Origin: Odiellus spinosus
Taxonomy: Eukaryota; Arthropoda; Arachnida; Opiliones; Phalangiidae
DNA length: 64,000 nt
Direction of reading: 5' to 3'
Assembly (NCBI GenBank): GCA_963920705.1
Contig: OY987240.1
Location: 3,540,501-3,604,500 of the forward strand
How positions within the stretch are numbered: the stretch's first letter is position 1; each line of letters begins with the position of its first letter. The position numbers were made by a program, and so were the translations under genes. The notes below the pieces were generated by a model that saw only the letters and a program-made list of their open reading frames with translations, was not told the DNA's origin and did no database searches. Positions 12,291-26,018 of this stretch are shown here, one piece after another.

Positions 12291-14110
12291 ATGATTCGAA
12301 AAACATTATTCAAAAAACATCATTCGAAAAACATCATCCGAAAAACATCATTCGAAAAACATCATTCGAAAAACATCATTCGAAAAACATCATCCGAAAA
12401 ACATCATTCGAAAAACATGATTCGAAAACATCACTCGAAAAACATCATTCGAAAAACATCAATCGAAAAACATCAATCGAAAAACATCAATCGAAAAACA
12501 TCATTCGAAAAACTTGATTCGAAAAACATCATTCGAAAAACATGATTCGAAAAACATGATTCGAAAAACATCATTCGAAAAACATCAATCGAAAAACATC
12601 AATCGAAAAACATCAATCGAAAAACATCATTCGAAAAACTTTATTCGAAAAACATCATTCGAAAAACATGATTCGAAAAACATGATTCTAAAAACATGAT
12701 TCGAAAACCATCATTCGAAAAACATCATTCGAAAAACATCATTCGAAAAACATCATTCGAAAAACATCATTCGAAAAACATCATTCGAAAAACATCATTC
12801 GAAAAACATCATTCGAAAAACATCATTCGAAAAACATCATTCGAAAAACATCAATCGAAAAACTTGATTCGAAAAACATCATTCGAAAAACATCATTCGA
12901 AAAACATCATTCGAAAAACATCATTCGAAAAACATCTTTCGAAAAACATCATTCGAAAAACATCATTCGAAAAACATCATTCGAAAATCATCATTCGAAA
13001 AACATCATTCGAAAAACATCAATCGAAAAACATCAATCGAAAAACTTGATTCGAAAAACTTGATTCGAAAAACATGATTCGAAAAACATCAATCGAAAAA
13101 CATCAATCGAAAAACATCAATCGAAAAACATCATTCGAAAAACTTGTTTCGAAAAACATCATTCGAAAAACATCATTCGAAAAACATCATTCGAAAAACA
13201 TCATTCGAAAAACATCATTCGAAAAACATCATTCGAAAAACATCATTCGAAAAACATCAATCGAAAAACATCATTCGAAAAACATCATTCGAAAAACATC
13301 ATTCGAAAAAATACATTCGAAAAACATCATTCGAAAAACATCATTCGAAATACATCATTCGAAAAACATTATTCGAAAAACATAATTCGAAAAACATCAT
13401 TCGAAAAACATCATTCGAAAAACATGATTCGAAAAACATCATTCGAAAAACATCATTCGAAAAACATCATTCGACTAAACATGATTCGAAAAACATGATT
13501 CGACTAAACATGATTCGAAAAACATGATTCGAAAAACATGATTCGAAAAACTTGACTCGAAAAATATGATTCGAAAAACATCATTCAAAAAACATCATTC
13601 GAAATACATCATTCGAAAAACATAATTCGAAAAATATGATTCGAAAAACATCATTCGAAAAACATGATTCGAAAAACATGATTCGAAAAACATGATTCGA
13701 AAAACATGATTCGAAAAACATGATTCGAAAAACATGATTCGAAAAACATCATTCGAAAAACATCATTCGAAAAACATCATTCGAAAAACATCATTCGAAA
13801 AACATCATTCGAAAAACATCATTCGAAAAACATCATTCGAAAAACATCAATCGAAAAACATCATTCGAAAAACATCATTCGAAAAACATCATTCGAAAAA
13901 ATACATTCGAAAAACATCATTCGAAAAACATCATTCGAAATACATCATTCGAAAAACATTATTCGAAAAACATCATTCGAAAATATCATTCGAAAAACAT
14001 CATTCGAAAAACATGATTCGAAAAACATCATTCGAAAAACATCATTCGAAAAACATCATTCGAAAAACATCATTCGAAAAACATGATTCGAAAAACATGA
14101 TTCGAAAAAA
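12291..14110 (+). repeat. Region II HOR unit, 1,820 bp, enlarged by H/Q/L-rich block
   Basis: Exactly 130 x 14: two 15-bp monomers (13475, 13504) are offset by 13-bp monomers near 12,423 and 13,981. The stretch 12.55-13.15 kb is an H-rich block with Q, L and CTTGTTTCG monomers of the type that dominates region III. It ends with the last composite module of the window (CTTGACTCG at 13551). Confidence 0.75.
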
Positions 14111-15439
14111 ATGATTCGAAAAACATTATTCAAAAAACATCATTCGAAAAACATCATCCGAAAAACATCATTCGAAAAACATCATTCGAAAAACATCATT
14201 CGAAAAACATCATCCGAAAAACATCATTCGAAAAACATGATTCGAAAACATCACTCGAAAAACATCATTCGAAAAACATCAATCGAAAAACATCAATCGA
14301 AAAACATCAATCGAAAAACATCATTCGAAAAACTTGATTCGAAAAACATCATTCGAAAAACATGATTCGAAAAACATGATTCGAAAAACATCATTCGAAA
14401 AACATCAATCGAAAAACATCAATCGAAAAACATCATTCGAAAAACTTGATTCGAAAAACATCATTCGAAAAACATGATTCGAAAAACATGATTCGAAAAA
14501 CATGATTCGAAAACCATCATTCGAAAAACATCATACGAAAAACATCATTCGAAAAACATCATTCGAAAAACATCATTCGAAAAACATCATTCGAAAAACA
14601 TCATTCGAAAAACATCATTCGAAAAACATCATTCGAAAAACATCAATCGAAAAACTTGATTCGAAAAACATCATTCGAAAAACATCATTCGAAAAACATC
14701 ATCCGAAAAACATCATTCGAAAAACATCATTCGAAAAACATCATTCGAAAAACATCATTCGAAAAACATCATTCGAAAAACATCATTCGAAAAACATCAT
14801 TCGAAAAACATCATTCGAAAAACATCATTCGAAAAACATCATTCGAAAAACATCATTCGAAAAACATCATTCGAAAAACATCATTCGAAAAACATCATTC
14901 GAAAAACATCAATCGAAAAACATCAATCGAAAAACATCAATCGAAAAACTTGATTCGAAAAACTTGATTCGAAAAACATGATTCGAAAAACATCAATCGA
15001 AAAACATCAATCGAAAAACATCAATCGAAAAACATCATTCGAAAAACTTGTTTCGAAAAACATCATTCGAAAAACATCATTCGAAAAACATGATTCGAAA
15101 AACATGATTCGAAAAACATCATTCGAAAAACATCATTCGAAAAACATCATTCGAAAAACATCATTCGAAAAACATCATTCGAAAAACATCATTCGAAAAA
15201 CATCATTCGAAAAACATCAATCGAAAAACATCATTCGAAAAACATCATTCGAAAAACATCATTCGAAAAAATACATTCGAAAAACATCATTCGAAAAACA
15301 TCATTCGAAATACATCATTCGAAAAACATTATTCGAAAAACATGATTCGAAAAACATCATTCGAAAAACATCATTCGAAAAACATCATTCGAAAAACATC
15401 ATTCGAAAAACATGATTCGAAAAACATGATTCGAAAAAA
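14111..15439 (+). repeat. Region II HOR unit, 1,329 bp, without the composite module
   Basis: 95 x 14 minus 1, the missing base again a 13-bp CGAAAACATC monomer near 14,244. No GACTAAA/CTTGACTCG module is present. A long H-run at 14.65-14.9 kb and a CTTGTTTCG monomer near 15,048 take its place. Confidence 0.75.
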
Positions 15440-16531
15440 ATGATTCGAAAAACATTATTCAAAAAACATCATTCGAAAAACATCATCCGAAAAACATCAT
15501 TCGAAAAACATCATTCGAAAAACATCATTCGAAAAACATCATTCGAAAAACATCATTCGAAAAACATCATCCGAAAAACATCATTCGAAAAACATGATTC
15601 GAAAAACATCACTCGAAAAACATCATTCGAAAAACATCAATCGAAAAACATCAATCGAAAAACATCAATCGAAAAACATCATTCGAAAAACTTGATTCGA
15701 AAAACATCATTCGAAAAACATGATTCGAAAAACATCATTCGAAAAACATCATTCGAAAAACATCAATCGAAAAACATCAATCGAAAAACATCAATCGAAA
15801 AACATCATTCGAAAAACTTGATTCGAAAAACATCATTCGAAAAACATGATTCGAAAAACATGATTCGAAAAACATGATTCGAAAAACATCATTCGAAAAC
15901 CATCATTTGAAAAACATCATTCGAAAAACATCATTCGAAAAATATCATTCGAAAAACATCATTCGAAAAACATCAATCGAAAAACATCAATCGAAAAACA
16001 TCAATCGAAAAACTTGATTCGAAAAACTTGATTCGAAAAACATGATTCGAAAAACATCAATCGAAAAACATCAATCGAAAAACATCAATCGAAAAACATC
16101 ATTCGAAAAACTTGTTTCGAAAAACATCATTCGAAAAACATGATTCGAAAAACATCATTCGAAAAACATCATTCGAAAAACATCATTCGAAAAACATCAT
16201 TCGAAAAACATCATTCGAAAAACATCATTCGAAAAACATCATTCGAAAAACATCATTCGAAAAACATCAATCGAAAAACATCATTCGAAAAACATCATTC
16301 GAAAAACATCATTCGAAAAAATACATTCGAAAAACATCATTCGAAAAACATCATTCGAAATACATCATTCGAAAAACATTATTCGAAAAACATCATTCGA
16401 AAAACATCATTCGAAAAACATCATTCGAAAAACATGATTCGAAAAACATCATTCGAAAAACATCATTCGAAAAACATCATTCGAAAAACATCATTCGAAA
16501 AACATGATTCGAAAAACATGATTCGAAAAAA
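15440..16531 (+). repeat. Region II HOR unit, 1,092 bp
   Basis: Exactly 78 x 14 to the next landmark. It contains a doubled Q Q Q H L H D block at 15.62-15.87 kb that recurs at 16.71-16.97 kb, and a CATTTG CpG-transition variant near 15,905 repeated near 16,998. Start of the next, last unit is 16532. Confidence 0.8.
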
Positions 16532-16969
16532 ATGATTCGAAAAACATTATTCAAAAAACATCATTCGAAAAACATCATCCGAAAAACATCATTCGAAAAA
16601 CATCATTCGAAAAACATCATTCGAAAAACATCATTCGAAAAACATCATTCGAAAAACATCATCCGAAAAACATCATTCGAAAAACATGATTCGAAAAACA
16701 TCACTCGAAAAACATCATTCGAAAAACATCAATCGAAAAACATCAATCGAAAAACATCAATCGAAAAACATCATTCGAAAAACTTGATTCGAAAAACATC
16801 ATTCGAAAAACATGATTCGAAAAACATGATTCGAAAAACATCATTCGAAAAACATCAATCGAAAAACATCAATCGAAAAACATCAATCGAAAAACATCAT
16901 TCGAAAAACTTGATTCGAAAAACATCATTCGAAAAACATGATTCGAAAAACATGATTCGAAAAACATGA
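16532..16969 (+). repeat. Last, partial region II unit
   Basis: Begins with the AAATGATTCG/ACATTATTCA landmark and repeats the first 438 bp of the unit at 15440, then passes into the AACCATC-type H block of region III. Confidence 0.75.
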
Positions 16970-17564
16970 TTCGAAAAACATCATTCGAAAACCATCATTT
17001 GAAAAACATCATTCGAAAAACATCATTCGAAAAATATCATTCGAAAAACATCATTCGAAAAACATCATTCGAAAAACATCATTCGAAAAACATCATTCGA
17101 AAAACATCATTCGAAAAACATCAATCGAAAAACTTGATTCGAAAAACATCATTCGAAAAACATCATTCGAAAAACATCATTCGAAAAACATCATTCGAAA
17201 AACATCATTCGAAAAACATCATTCGAAAAACATCATTCGAAAAACATCATTCGAAAAACATCATTCGAAAAACATCATTCGAAAAACATCAATCGAAAAA
17301 CATCAATCGAAAAACTTGATTCGAAAAACTTGATTCGAAAAACATGATTCGAAAAACATCAATCGAAAAACATCAATCGGAAAACATCATTCGAAAAACT
17401 TGTTTCGAAAAACATCATTCGAAAAACATGATTCGAAAAACATGATTCGAAAAACATCATTCGAAAAACATCATTCGAAAAACTTGATTCGAAAAACATC
17501 ATTCGAAAAACATCATTCGAAAAACATCTTTCGAAAAACATCATTCGAAAAACATCATTCGAAA

Positions 17565-18276
17565 GACATCAATCGAAAAACTTGATTCGAAAAACATCAC
17601 TCGAAAAACATCATTCGAAAAACATCATTCGAAAAACATCATTCGAAAAATATCATTCGAAAAACATCATTCGAAAAACATCATTCGAAAAACATCATTC
17701 GAAAAACATCAATCGAAAAACATCAATCGAAAAACTTGATTCGAAAAACTTGATTCGAAAAACATGATTCGAAAAACATCATTCGAAAAACATGATTCGA
17801 AAAACATCATTCGAAAAACATCATTCGAAAAACATCATTCGAAAATAATCATTCGAAAAACATCACTCGAAAAACATCATTCGAAAAACATGATTCGAAA
17901 AACATCTTTCGAAAAACATCATTCTAAAATCATCATTCGAAAGACATCAATCGAAAAACTTGATTCGAAAAACATCACTCGAAAAACATCATTCGAAAAA
18001 CATCATTCGAAAAACATCATTCGAAAAATATCATTCGAAAAACATCATTCGAAAAACATCATTCGAAAAACATCATTCGAAAAACATCAATCGAAAAACA
18101 TCAATCGAAAAACTTGATTCGAAAAACTTGATTCGAAAAACATGATTCGAAAAACATCATTCGAAAAACATGATTCGAAAAACATCATTCGAAAAACATC
18201 ATTCGAAAAACATCATTCGAAAATAATCATTCGAAAAACATCACTCGAAAAACATCATTCGAAAAACATGATTCGA
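17565..18276 (+). repeat. Tandem duplication, offset 378 bp
   Basis: The rare CGAAAGACATC monomer at 17565 recurs at 17943, AATATCATTCG at 17651 recurs at 18029, and CGAAAATAATC near 17,844 recurs near 18,222. All are 378 bp (27 monomers) apart. Correspondence ends after the D monomer near 17,898/18,276, where the left copy has CATCTTTCG and CATTCTAAAATC and the right has plain H. Confidence 0.85.
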
Positions 18277-19864
18277 AAAACATCATTCGAAAAACATCAT
18301 TCGAAAAACATCATTCGAAAAACATCATTCGAAAAACATCAATCGAAAAACATCAATCGAAAAACATCAATCGAAAAACATCATTCGAAAAACTTGTTTC
18401 GAAAAACATCATTCGAAAAACATGATTCGAAAAACATGATTCGAAAAACCTGATTCGAAAAACATCATTCGAAAACCATCATTCGAAAAACATGATTCGA
18501 AAAACATGATTCGAAAAACATGATTCGAAAAACATGATTCGAAAAACATGATTCGAAAAACATGATTCGAAAAACATCATTCGAAAAACATCATTCGAAA
18601 AACATCATTCGAAAAACATAATTCGAAAAAAATCATTCGAAAAACATCAATCGAAAAACATCAATCGAAAAACATCAATCGAAAAACATCATTCGAAAAA
18701 CTTGATTCGAAAAACATCATTCGAAAAACATGATTCGAAAAACATGATTCGAAAAACATGATTCGAAAAACATCATTCGAAAACCATCATTCGAAAAACA
18801 TCATTCGAAAAACATCATTCGAAAAACATCATTCGAAAAACATCATTCGAAAAACATCATTCGAAAAACATCATTCGAAAAACATCATTCGAAAAACATC
18901 AATCGATAAACTTGATTCGAAAAACATCATTCGAAAAACATCATTCGAAAAACATCATTCGAAAAACATCATTCGAAAAACATCATTCGAAAAACATCAT
19001 TCGAAAAACATCATTCGAAAAACATCATTCGAAAAACATCATTCGAAAAACATCATTCGAAAAACATCAATCGAAAAACATCAATCGAAAAACTTGATTC
19101 GAAAAACTTGATTCGAAAAACATGATTCGAAAAACATCAATCGAAAAACATCAATCGAAAAACATCAATCGAAAAACATCATTCGAAAAACTTGTTTCGA
19201 AAAACATCATTTGAAAAACATGATTCGAAAAACATCAATCGAAAAACTTGATTCGAAAAACATCATTCGAAAAACATCATTCGAAAAACATCATTCGAAA
19301 AATATCATTCGAAAAACATCATTCGAAAAACATCATTCGAAAAACATCATTCGAAAAACATCATTCAAAAAACATCATTCGAAAAACATCAATCGAAAAA
19401 CATCAATCGAAAAACTTGATTCGAAAAACTTGATTCGAAAAACATGATTCGAAAAACATCATTCGAAAAACATGATTCGAAAAACATCATTCGTAAAACA
19501 TCATTCGAAAAACATCATTCGAAAAACATCATTCGAAAAACATCATTCGAAAAACATCATTCGAAAAACATCATTCGAAAAACATCAATCGAAAAACTTG
19601 ATTCGAAAAACTTGATTCGAAAAACATCATTCGAAAAACATGATTCGAAAAACATCATTCGAAAAACATCATTCGAAAAACATCATTCGAAAATCATCAT
19701 TCGAAAAACATCACTCGAAAAACATCATTCGAAAAACATGATTCGAAAAACATCATTCGAAAAACATCATTCGAAAAACATCAATCGAAAAACTTGATTC
19801 GAAAAACATCATTCGAAAAACATCATTCGAAAAACATCATTCGAAAAACATCATTCGAAAAACT

Positions 19865-20770
19865 TGTTTCGAAAAACATCATCGAAAACCATCATTCGAA
19901 AAACATCATTCGAAAAACATGATTCGAAAAACATGATTCGAAAAACATGATTCGAAAAACATCATTCGAAAAACATCATTCGAAAAACATGATTCGAAAA
20001 ACATCATTCGAAAAACATCATTCGAAAAACATCAATCGAAAAACATCAATCGAAAAACATCAATAGAAAAACATCATTCGAAAAACTTGATTCGAAAAAC
20101 ATCATTCGAAAAACATGATTCGAAAAACATGATTCGAAAAACATGATTCGAAAAACATCATTCGAAAACCATCATTCGAAAAACATCATTCGAAAAACAT
20201 CATTCGAAAAACATCAATCAAAAAACATCATTCGAAAAACATCATTCGAAAAACATCATTCGAAAAACATCATTCGAAAAACATCATTCGAAAAACATCA
20301 ATCGAAAAACTTGATTCGAAAAACATCATTCGAAAAACATCATTCGAAAAACATCATTCGAAAAACATCATTCGAAAAACATCATTCGAAAAACATCATT
20401 CGAAAAACATCATTCGAAAAACATCATTCGAAAAACATCATTCGAAAAACATCATTCGAAAAACATCATTCGAAAAACATCAATCGAAAAACATCAATCG
20501 AAAAACTTGATTCGAAAAACTTGATTCGAAAAACATGATTCGAAAAACATCAATCGAAAAACATCAATCGAAAAACATCAATCGAAAAACATCATTCGAA
20601 AAACTTGTTTCGAAAAACATCATTCGAAAAACATGATTCGAAAAACATGATTCGAAAAACCTGATTCGGAAAACATCATTCGAAAACCATCATTCGAAAA
20701 ACATCATTCGAAAAACATGATTCGAAAAACATGATTCGAAAAACATGATTCGAAAAACATGATTCGAAAA
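19865..20770 (+). repeat. Left copy of the 1,077-bp-offset duplication
   Basis: Landmarks are the 13-bp CATCATCGAAAAC monomer near 19,877, CAATAG at 20061, and CCTGATTCGG at 20660. The same order recurs to the right, 1,077 bp away for the first two and 1,021 bp for the third, because the right copy has four fewer H monomers. Confidence 0.85.
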
Positions 20771-20941
20771 ACATCATTCGAAAAACATCATTCGAAAAAC
20801 ATCATTCGAAAAACTTGATTCGAAAAACATCATTCGAAAAACATCATTCGAAAAACATCATTCGAAAAACATCATTCGAAAAACATCAATCGAAAAACAT
20901 CAATCGAAAAACATCAATCGAAAAACATCATTCGAAAAACT

Positions 20942-21790
20942 TGTTTCGAAAAACATCATCGAAAACCATCATTCGAAAAACATCATTCGAAAAACATGAT
21001 TCGAAAAACATGATTCGAAAAACATGATTCGAAAAACATCATTCGAAAAACATCATTCGAAAAACATGATTCGAAAAACATCATTCGAAAAACATCATTC
21101 GAAAAACATCAATCGAAAAACATCAATCGAAAAACATCAATAGAAAAACATCATTCGAAAAACTTGATTCGAAAAACATCATTCGAAAAACATGATTCGA
21201 AAAACATGATTCGAAAAACATGATTCGAAAAACATCATTCGAAAACCATCATTCGAAAAACATCATTCGAAAAACATCATTCGAAAAACATCAATCAAAA
21301 AACATCATTCGAAAAACATCATTCGAAAAACATCAATCGAAAAACTTGATTCGAAAAACATCATTCGAAAAACATCATTCGAAAAACATCATTCGAAAAA
21401 CATCATTCGAAAAACATCATTCGAAAAACATCATTCGAAAAACATCATTCGAAAAACATCATTCGAAAAACATCATTCGAAAAACATCATTCGAAAAACA
21501 TCAATCGAAAAACATCAATCGAAAAACTTGATTCGAAAAACTTGATTCGAAAAACATGATTCGAAAAACATCAATCGAAAAACATCAATCGAAAAACATC
21601 AATCGAAAAACATCATTCGAAAAACTTGTTTCGAAAAACATCATTCGAAAAACATGATTCGAAAAACATGATTCGAAAAACCTGATTCGGAAAACATCAT
21701 TCGAAAACCATCATTCGAAAAACATCATTCGAAAAACATGATTCGAAAAACATGATTCGAAAAACATGATTCGAAAAACATGATTCGAAA
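20942..21790 (+). repeat. Right copy of the 1,077-bp-offset duplication
   Basis: Holds the 13-bp CATCATCG monomer near 20,954, CAATAG at 21138 and CCTGATTCGG at 21681. After a longer D-run it diverges into CTTCATTCG near 21,810. Confidence 0.85.
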
Positions 21791-22632
21791 AACATGATTC
21801 GAAAAACTTCATTCGAAAAACATCATTCGAAAAACATCATTCGAAATACTTGATTCGAAAAACATCATTCGAAAAACATGATTCGAAAAACATGATTCGA
21901 AAAACATCATTCGAAAAACATCAATCGAAAAACATCATTCGAAAAACATCATTCGAAAAACATCATTCGAAAAACATCAATCGAAAAACTTGATTCGAAA
22001 AACATCATTCGAAAAACATCATTCGAAAAACATAATTCGAAAAACATCATTCGAAAAACATCATTCGAAAAACATCAATCGAAAAACTTGATTCGAAAAA
22101 CATCATTCGAAAAACATGATTCGAAAAACATGATTCGAAAAACCTGATTCGAAAAACATCATTCGAAAACCATCATTCGAAAAACATCATTCGAAAAACA
22201 TGATTCGAAAAACATCATTCGAAAAACATCATTCGAAAAACATCATTCGAAAAACATCATTCGAAAAACATCATTCGAAAAACTTGATTCGAAAAACATC
22301 ATTCGAAAAACATGATTCGAAAAACATCATTCGAAAAACATCATTCGAAAAACATCAATCGAAAAACATCAATCGAAAAACTTGATTTGAAAAACTTGAT
22401 TCGAAAAACATGATTCGAAAAACATCAATCGAAAAACATCAATCGAAAAACATCAATCGAAAAACATCATTCGAAAAACTTGTTTCGAAAAACATCATTC
22501 GAAAACATGATTCGAAAAACATGATTCGAAAAACATGATTCGAAAAACCTGATTCGAAAAACATCATTCGAAAACCATCATTCGAAAAACATGATTCGAA
22601 AAACATGATTCGAAAAACATGATTCGAAAAAC

Positions 22633-24045
22633 ATGATTCGAAAAACATCATTCGAAAACCATCATTCGAAAAACATCATTCGAAAAACATCATTCGAAAA
22701 ACATCATTCGAAAAAAATCATTCGAAAAACATCATTCGAAAAACATCAATCGAAAAACATCATTCGAAAAACTTGTTTCGAAAAACATCATTCGAAAAAC
22801 ATGATTCGAAAAACATGATTCGAAAAACATGATTCGAAAAACATCAATCGAAAAACATCAATCGAAAAACATCAATCGAAAAACATCATTCGAAAAACTT
22901 GTTTCGAAAAACATCATTCGAAAAACATGATTCGAAAAACATGATTCGAAAAACATGATTCGAAAAACCTGATTCGAAAAACATCATTCGAAAACCATCA
23001 TTCGAAAAACATGATTCGAAAAACATGATTCGAAAAACATGATTCGAAAAACATGATTCGAAAAACATCATTCGAAAAACATCATTCGAAAAACATCATT
23101 CGAAAAACTTGATTCGAAAAACATCATTCGAAAAACATGATTCGAAAAACATCATTCGAAAAACATCATTCGAAAAACATCAATCGAAAAACATCAATCG
23201 AAAAACATCAATCGAAAAACATCATTCGAAAAACTTGATTCGAAAAACATCATTCGAAAAACATGATTCGAAAAACATGATTCGAAAAACATGATTCGAA
23301 AAACATCATTCGAAAACCATCATTCGAAAAACATCATTCGAAAAACATCATTCGAAAAACATCATTCGAAAAAAATCATTCGAAAAACATCATTCGAAAA
23401 ACCTCATTCGAAAACAACATTCGAAAAACATCAATCGAAAAACTTGATTCGAAAAACATCATTCGAAAAACATCATTCGAAAAACATCATTCGAAAAACA
23501 TCATTCGAAAAACATCATTCGAAAAACATCAATCGAAAAACATCAATCGAAAAACTTGATTTGAAAAACTTGATTCGAAAAACATGATTCGAAAAACATC
23601 AATCGAAAAACATCAATCGAAAAACATCAATCGAAAAACATCATTCGAAAAACTTGTTTCGAAAAACATCATTCGAAAAACATGATTCGAAAAACATGAT
23701 TCGAAAAACATGATTCGAAAAACCTGATTCGAAAAACATCATTCGAAAACCATCATTCGAAAAACATGATTCGAAAAACATGATTCGAAAAACATGATTC
23801 GAAAAACATGATTCGAAAAACATCATTCGAAAAACATCATTCGAAAAACATCATTCGAAAAACTTGATTCGAAAAACATCATTCGAAAAACATTATTCGA
23901 AAAACATCATTCGAAAAACATCAATCGAAAAACATCAATCGAAAAACATCAATCGAAAAACATCATTCGAAAAACTTGATTCGAAAAACATCATTCGAAA
24001 AACATGATTCGAAAAACATGATTCGAAAAACATGATTCGAAAAAC
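22633..24045 (+). repeat. Region IV HOR unit, 1,413 bp
   Basis: 101 x 14 minus 1. The missing base is the 13-bp CGAAAACAACATTCG-context monomer near 23,410. It lacks the 25.1-25.98 kb segment found in the next unit. Confidence 0.8.
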
Positions 24046-26018
24046 ATGATTCGAAAAACATCATTCGAAAACCATCATACGAAAAACATCATTCGAAAAA
24101 CATCATTCGAAAAACATCATTCGAAAAAAATCATTCGAAAAACATCATTCGAAAAACATCAATCGAAAAACATCATTCGAAAAACTTGTTTCGAAAAACA
24201 TCATTCGAAAAACATGATTCGAAAAACATGATTCGAAAAACATGATTCGAAAAACATCAATCGAAAAACATCAATCGAAAAACATCATTCGAAAAACTTG
24301 TTTCGAAAAACATCATTCGAAAAACATGATTCGAAAAACATGATTCGAAAAACATGATTCGAAAAACCTGATTCGAAAAACATCATTCGAAAACCATCAT
24401 TCGAAAAACATGATTCGAAAAACATGATTCGAAAAACATGATTCGAAAAACATGATTCGAAAAACATGATTCGAAAAACATGATTCGAAAAACATCATTC
24501 GAAAAACATCATTCGAAAAACATCATTCGAAAAACTTGATTCGAAAAACATCATTCGAAAAACATGATTCGAAAAACATCATTCGAAAAACATCATTCGA
24601 AAAACATCAATCGAAAAACATCAATCGAAAAACATCAATCGAAAAACATCATTCGAAAAACTTGATTCGAAAAACATCATTCGAAAAACATGATTCGAAA
24701 AACATGATTCGAAAAACATGATTCGAAAAACATCATTCGAAAACCATCATTCGAAAAACATCATTCGAAAAACATCATTCGAAAAACATCATTCGAAAAA
24801 AATCATTCGAAAAACATCATTCGAAAAACCTCATTCGAAAACATCATTCGAAAAACATCAATCGAAAAACTTGATTCGAAAAACATCATTCGAAAAACAT
24901 CATTCGAAAAACATCATTCGAAAAACATCATTCGAAAAACATCATTCGAAAAACATCATTCGAAAAACATCATTCGAAAAACATCATTCGAAAAACATCA
25001 TTCGAAAAACATCATTCGAAAAACATCATTCGAAAAACATCATTCGAAAAACATCATTCGAAAAACATCAATCGAAAAACATCAATCGAAAAACTTGATT
25101 CGAAAAACTTGATTCGAAAAACATCATTCGAAAAACATCATTCGAAAAACATGATTCGAAAAACATCATTCGAAAAACATCATTCGAAAAACATCATTCG
25201 AAAATCATCATTCGAAAAACATCACTCGAAAAACATCATTCGAAAAACATGATTCGAAAAACATCATTCGAAAAACATCATTCGAAAAACATCAATCGAA
25301 AAACTTGATTCGAAAAACATCATTCGAAAAACATGATTCGAAAAACATGATTCGAAAAACATCATTCGAAAAACATCAATCGAAAAACATCAATCGAAAA
25401 ACATCAATCGAAAAACATCATTCGAAAAACTTGTTTCGAAAAACATCATTCGAAAAACATGATTCGAAAAACATGATTCGAAAAACCTGATTCGAAAAAC
25501 ATCATTCGAAAACCATCATTCGAAAAACATCATTCGAAAAACATGATTCGAAAAACATGATTCGAAAAACATCATTCGAAAAACATCAATTGAAAAACTT
25601 GATTCGAAAAACTTGATTCGAAAAACATCATTCGAAAAACATGATTCGAAAAACATCATTCGAAAAACTTGATTCGAAAAACTTGATTCGAAAAACATCA
25701 TTCGAAAAACATGATTCGAAAAACATCATTCGAAAAACATCATTCGAAAATTATCAATCGAAAAACATCAATCGAAAAACATCAATCGAAAAACATCATT
25801 CGAAAAACATCATTCGAAAAACATCATTCGAAAAACTTGATTCGAAAAACATCATTCGAAAAACATCATTCGAAAAACATCATTCGAAAAACATCAATCG
25901 AAAAACATCAATCGAAAAACATCAATCGAAAAACATCATTCGAAAAACTTGATTCGAAAAACATCATTCGAAAAACATGATTCGAAAAACATGATTCGAA
26001 AAACATGATTCGAAAAAC
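24046..26018 (+). repeat. Region IV HOR unit, 1,973 bp
   Basis: Longer than the previous unit by an added block carrying CAATTG (near 25,588) and CGAAAATTATC (near 25,750). It has a 13-bp monomer near 24,836. It is the closest relative of the following unit. Confidence 0.85.

Larger units (their letters stand above)
1036..13746 (+). repeat. Set of 13 composite landmark modules (GACTAAA pair, CTTGACTCG, D-run)
   Basis: The module order is one or two 15-bp GACTAAA monomers, D monomers, CTTGACTCG, AATATGATTCG, CATCATTCA, a CGAAATACATC monomer, CATAATTCG, TATGATTCG, one H, then a run of D. CTTGACTCG begins at 1117, 2071, 2563, 3517, 4149, 5089, 7106, 8087, 9306, 10343, 10989, 11730 and 13551. 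It lies 47 bp after the last CTAAA in every copy except 10989 (61 bp, one extra D) and 11730 (no 15-bp monomer). The 7106 copy switches to a different tail after CATCATTCA. The 15-bp form occurs 21 times, 9 pairs with members 29 bp apart and 3 singles (8040, 9259, 10296). I see none after 13,504. Confidence 0.9.
7106..16969 (+). repeat. Region II: HOR family marked by AAATGATTCG and AATACATTCG
   Basis: No gene. The landmark AAATGATTCG followed by ACATTATTCAAAAAAC recurs with its ATG at 7723, 8942, 9979, 11522, 12291, 14111, 15440 and 16532. Spacings are 1219, 1037, 1543, 769, 1820, 1329 and 1092 bp. Each equals a multiple of 14 once the visible 15-bp and 13-bp monomers between landmarks are counted. 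Other family markers are AATACATTCG (near 7171, 7250, 7508, 8476, 8574, 8726 and on to 16318), CATCATCCG and CGAAATACATC. Confidence 0.85.
16970..22430 (+). repeat. Region III: CTTGTTTCG / AACCATC family
   Basis: No gene. H-runs alternate with Q Q L L and Q Q Q H blocks. Family markers are CTTGTTTCG, CCTGATTCG and CGAAAACCATC. The GACTAAA and AATACATTCG markers of regions I and II are absent. Two local duplications stand out (offsets 378 and 1,077 bp, listed separately). The intervening H-runs at 18.8-19.1 kb hold no landmark other than CGATAAAC near 18,905. Confidence 0.75.

Noticed and set aside
1130-13650. Replication origin (ARS-like) in AAAAATATGATTCG monomers
   Set aside because: The match to the yeast 11-bp consensus has at least two mismatches and the A-rich context is shared by the whole array.
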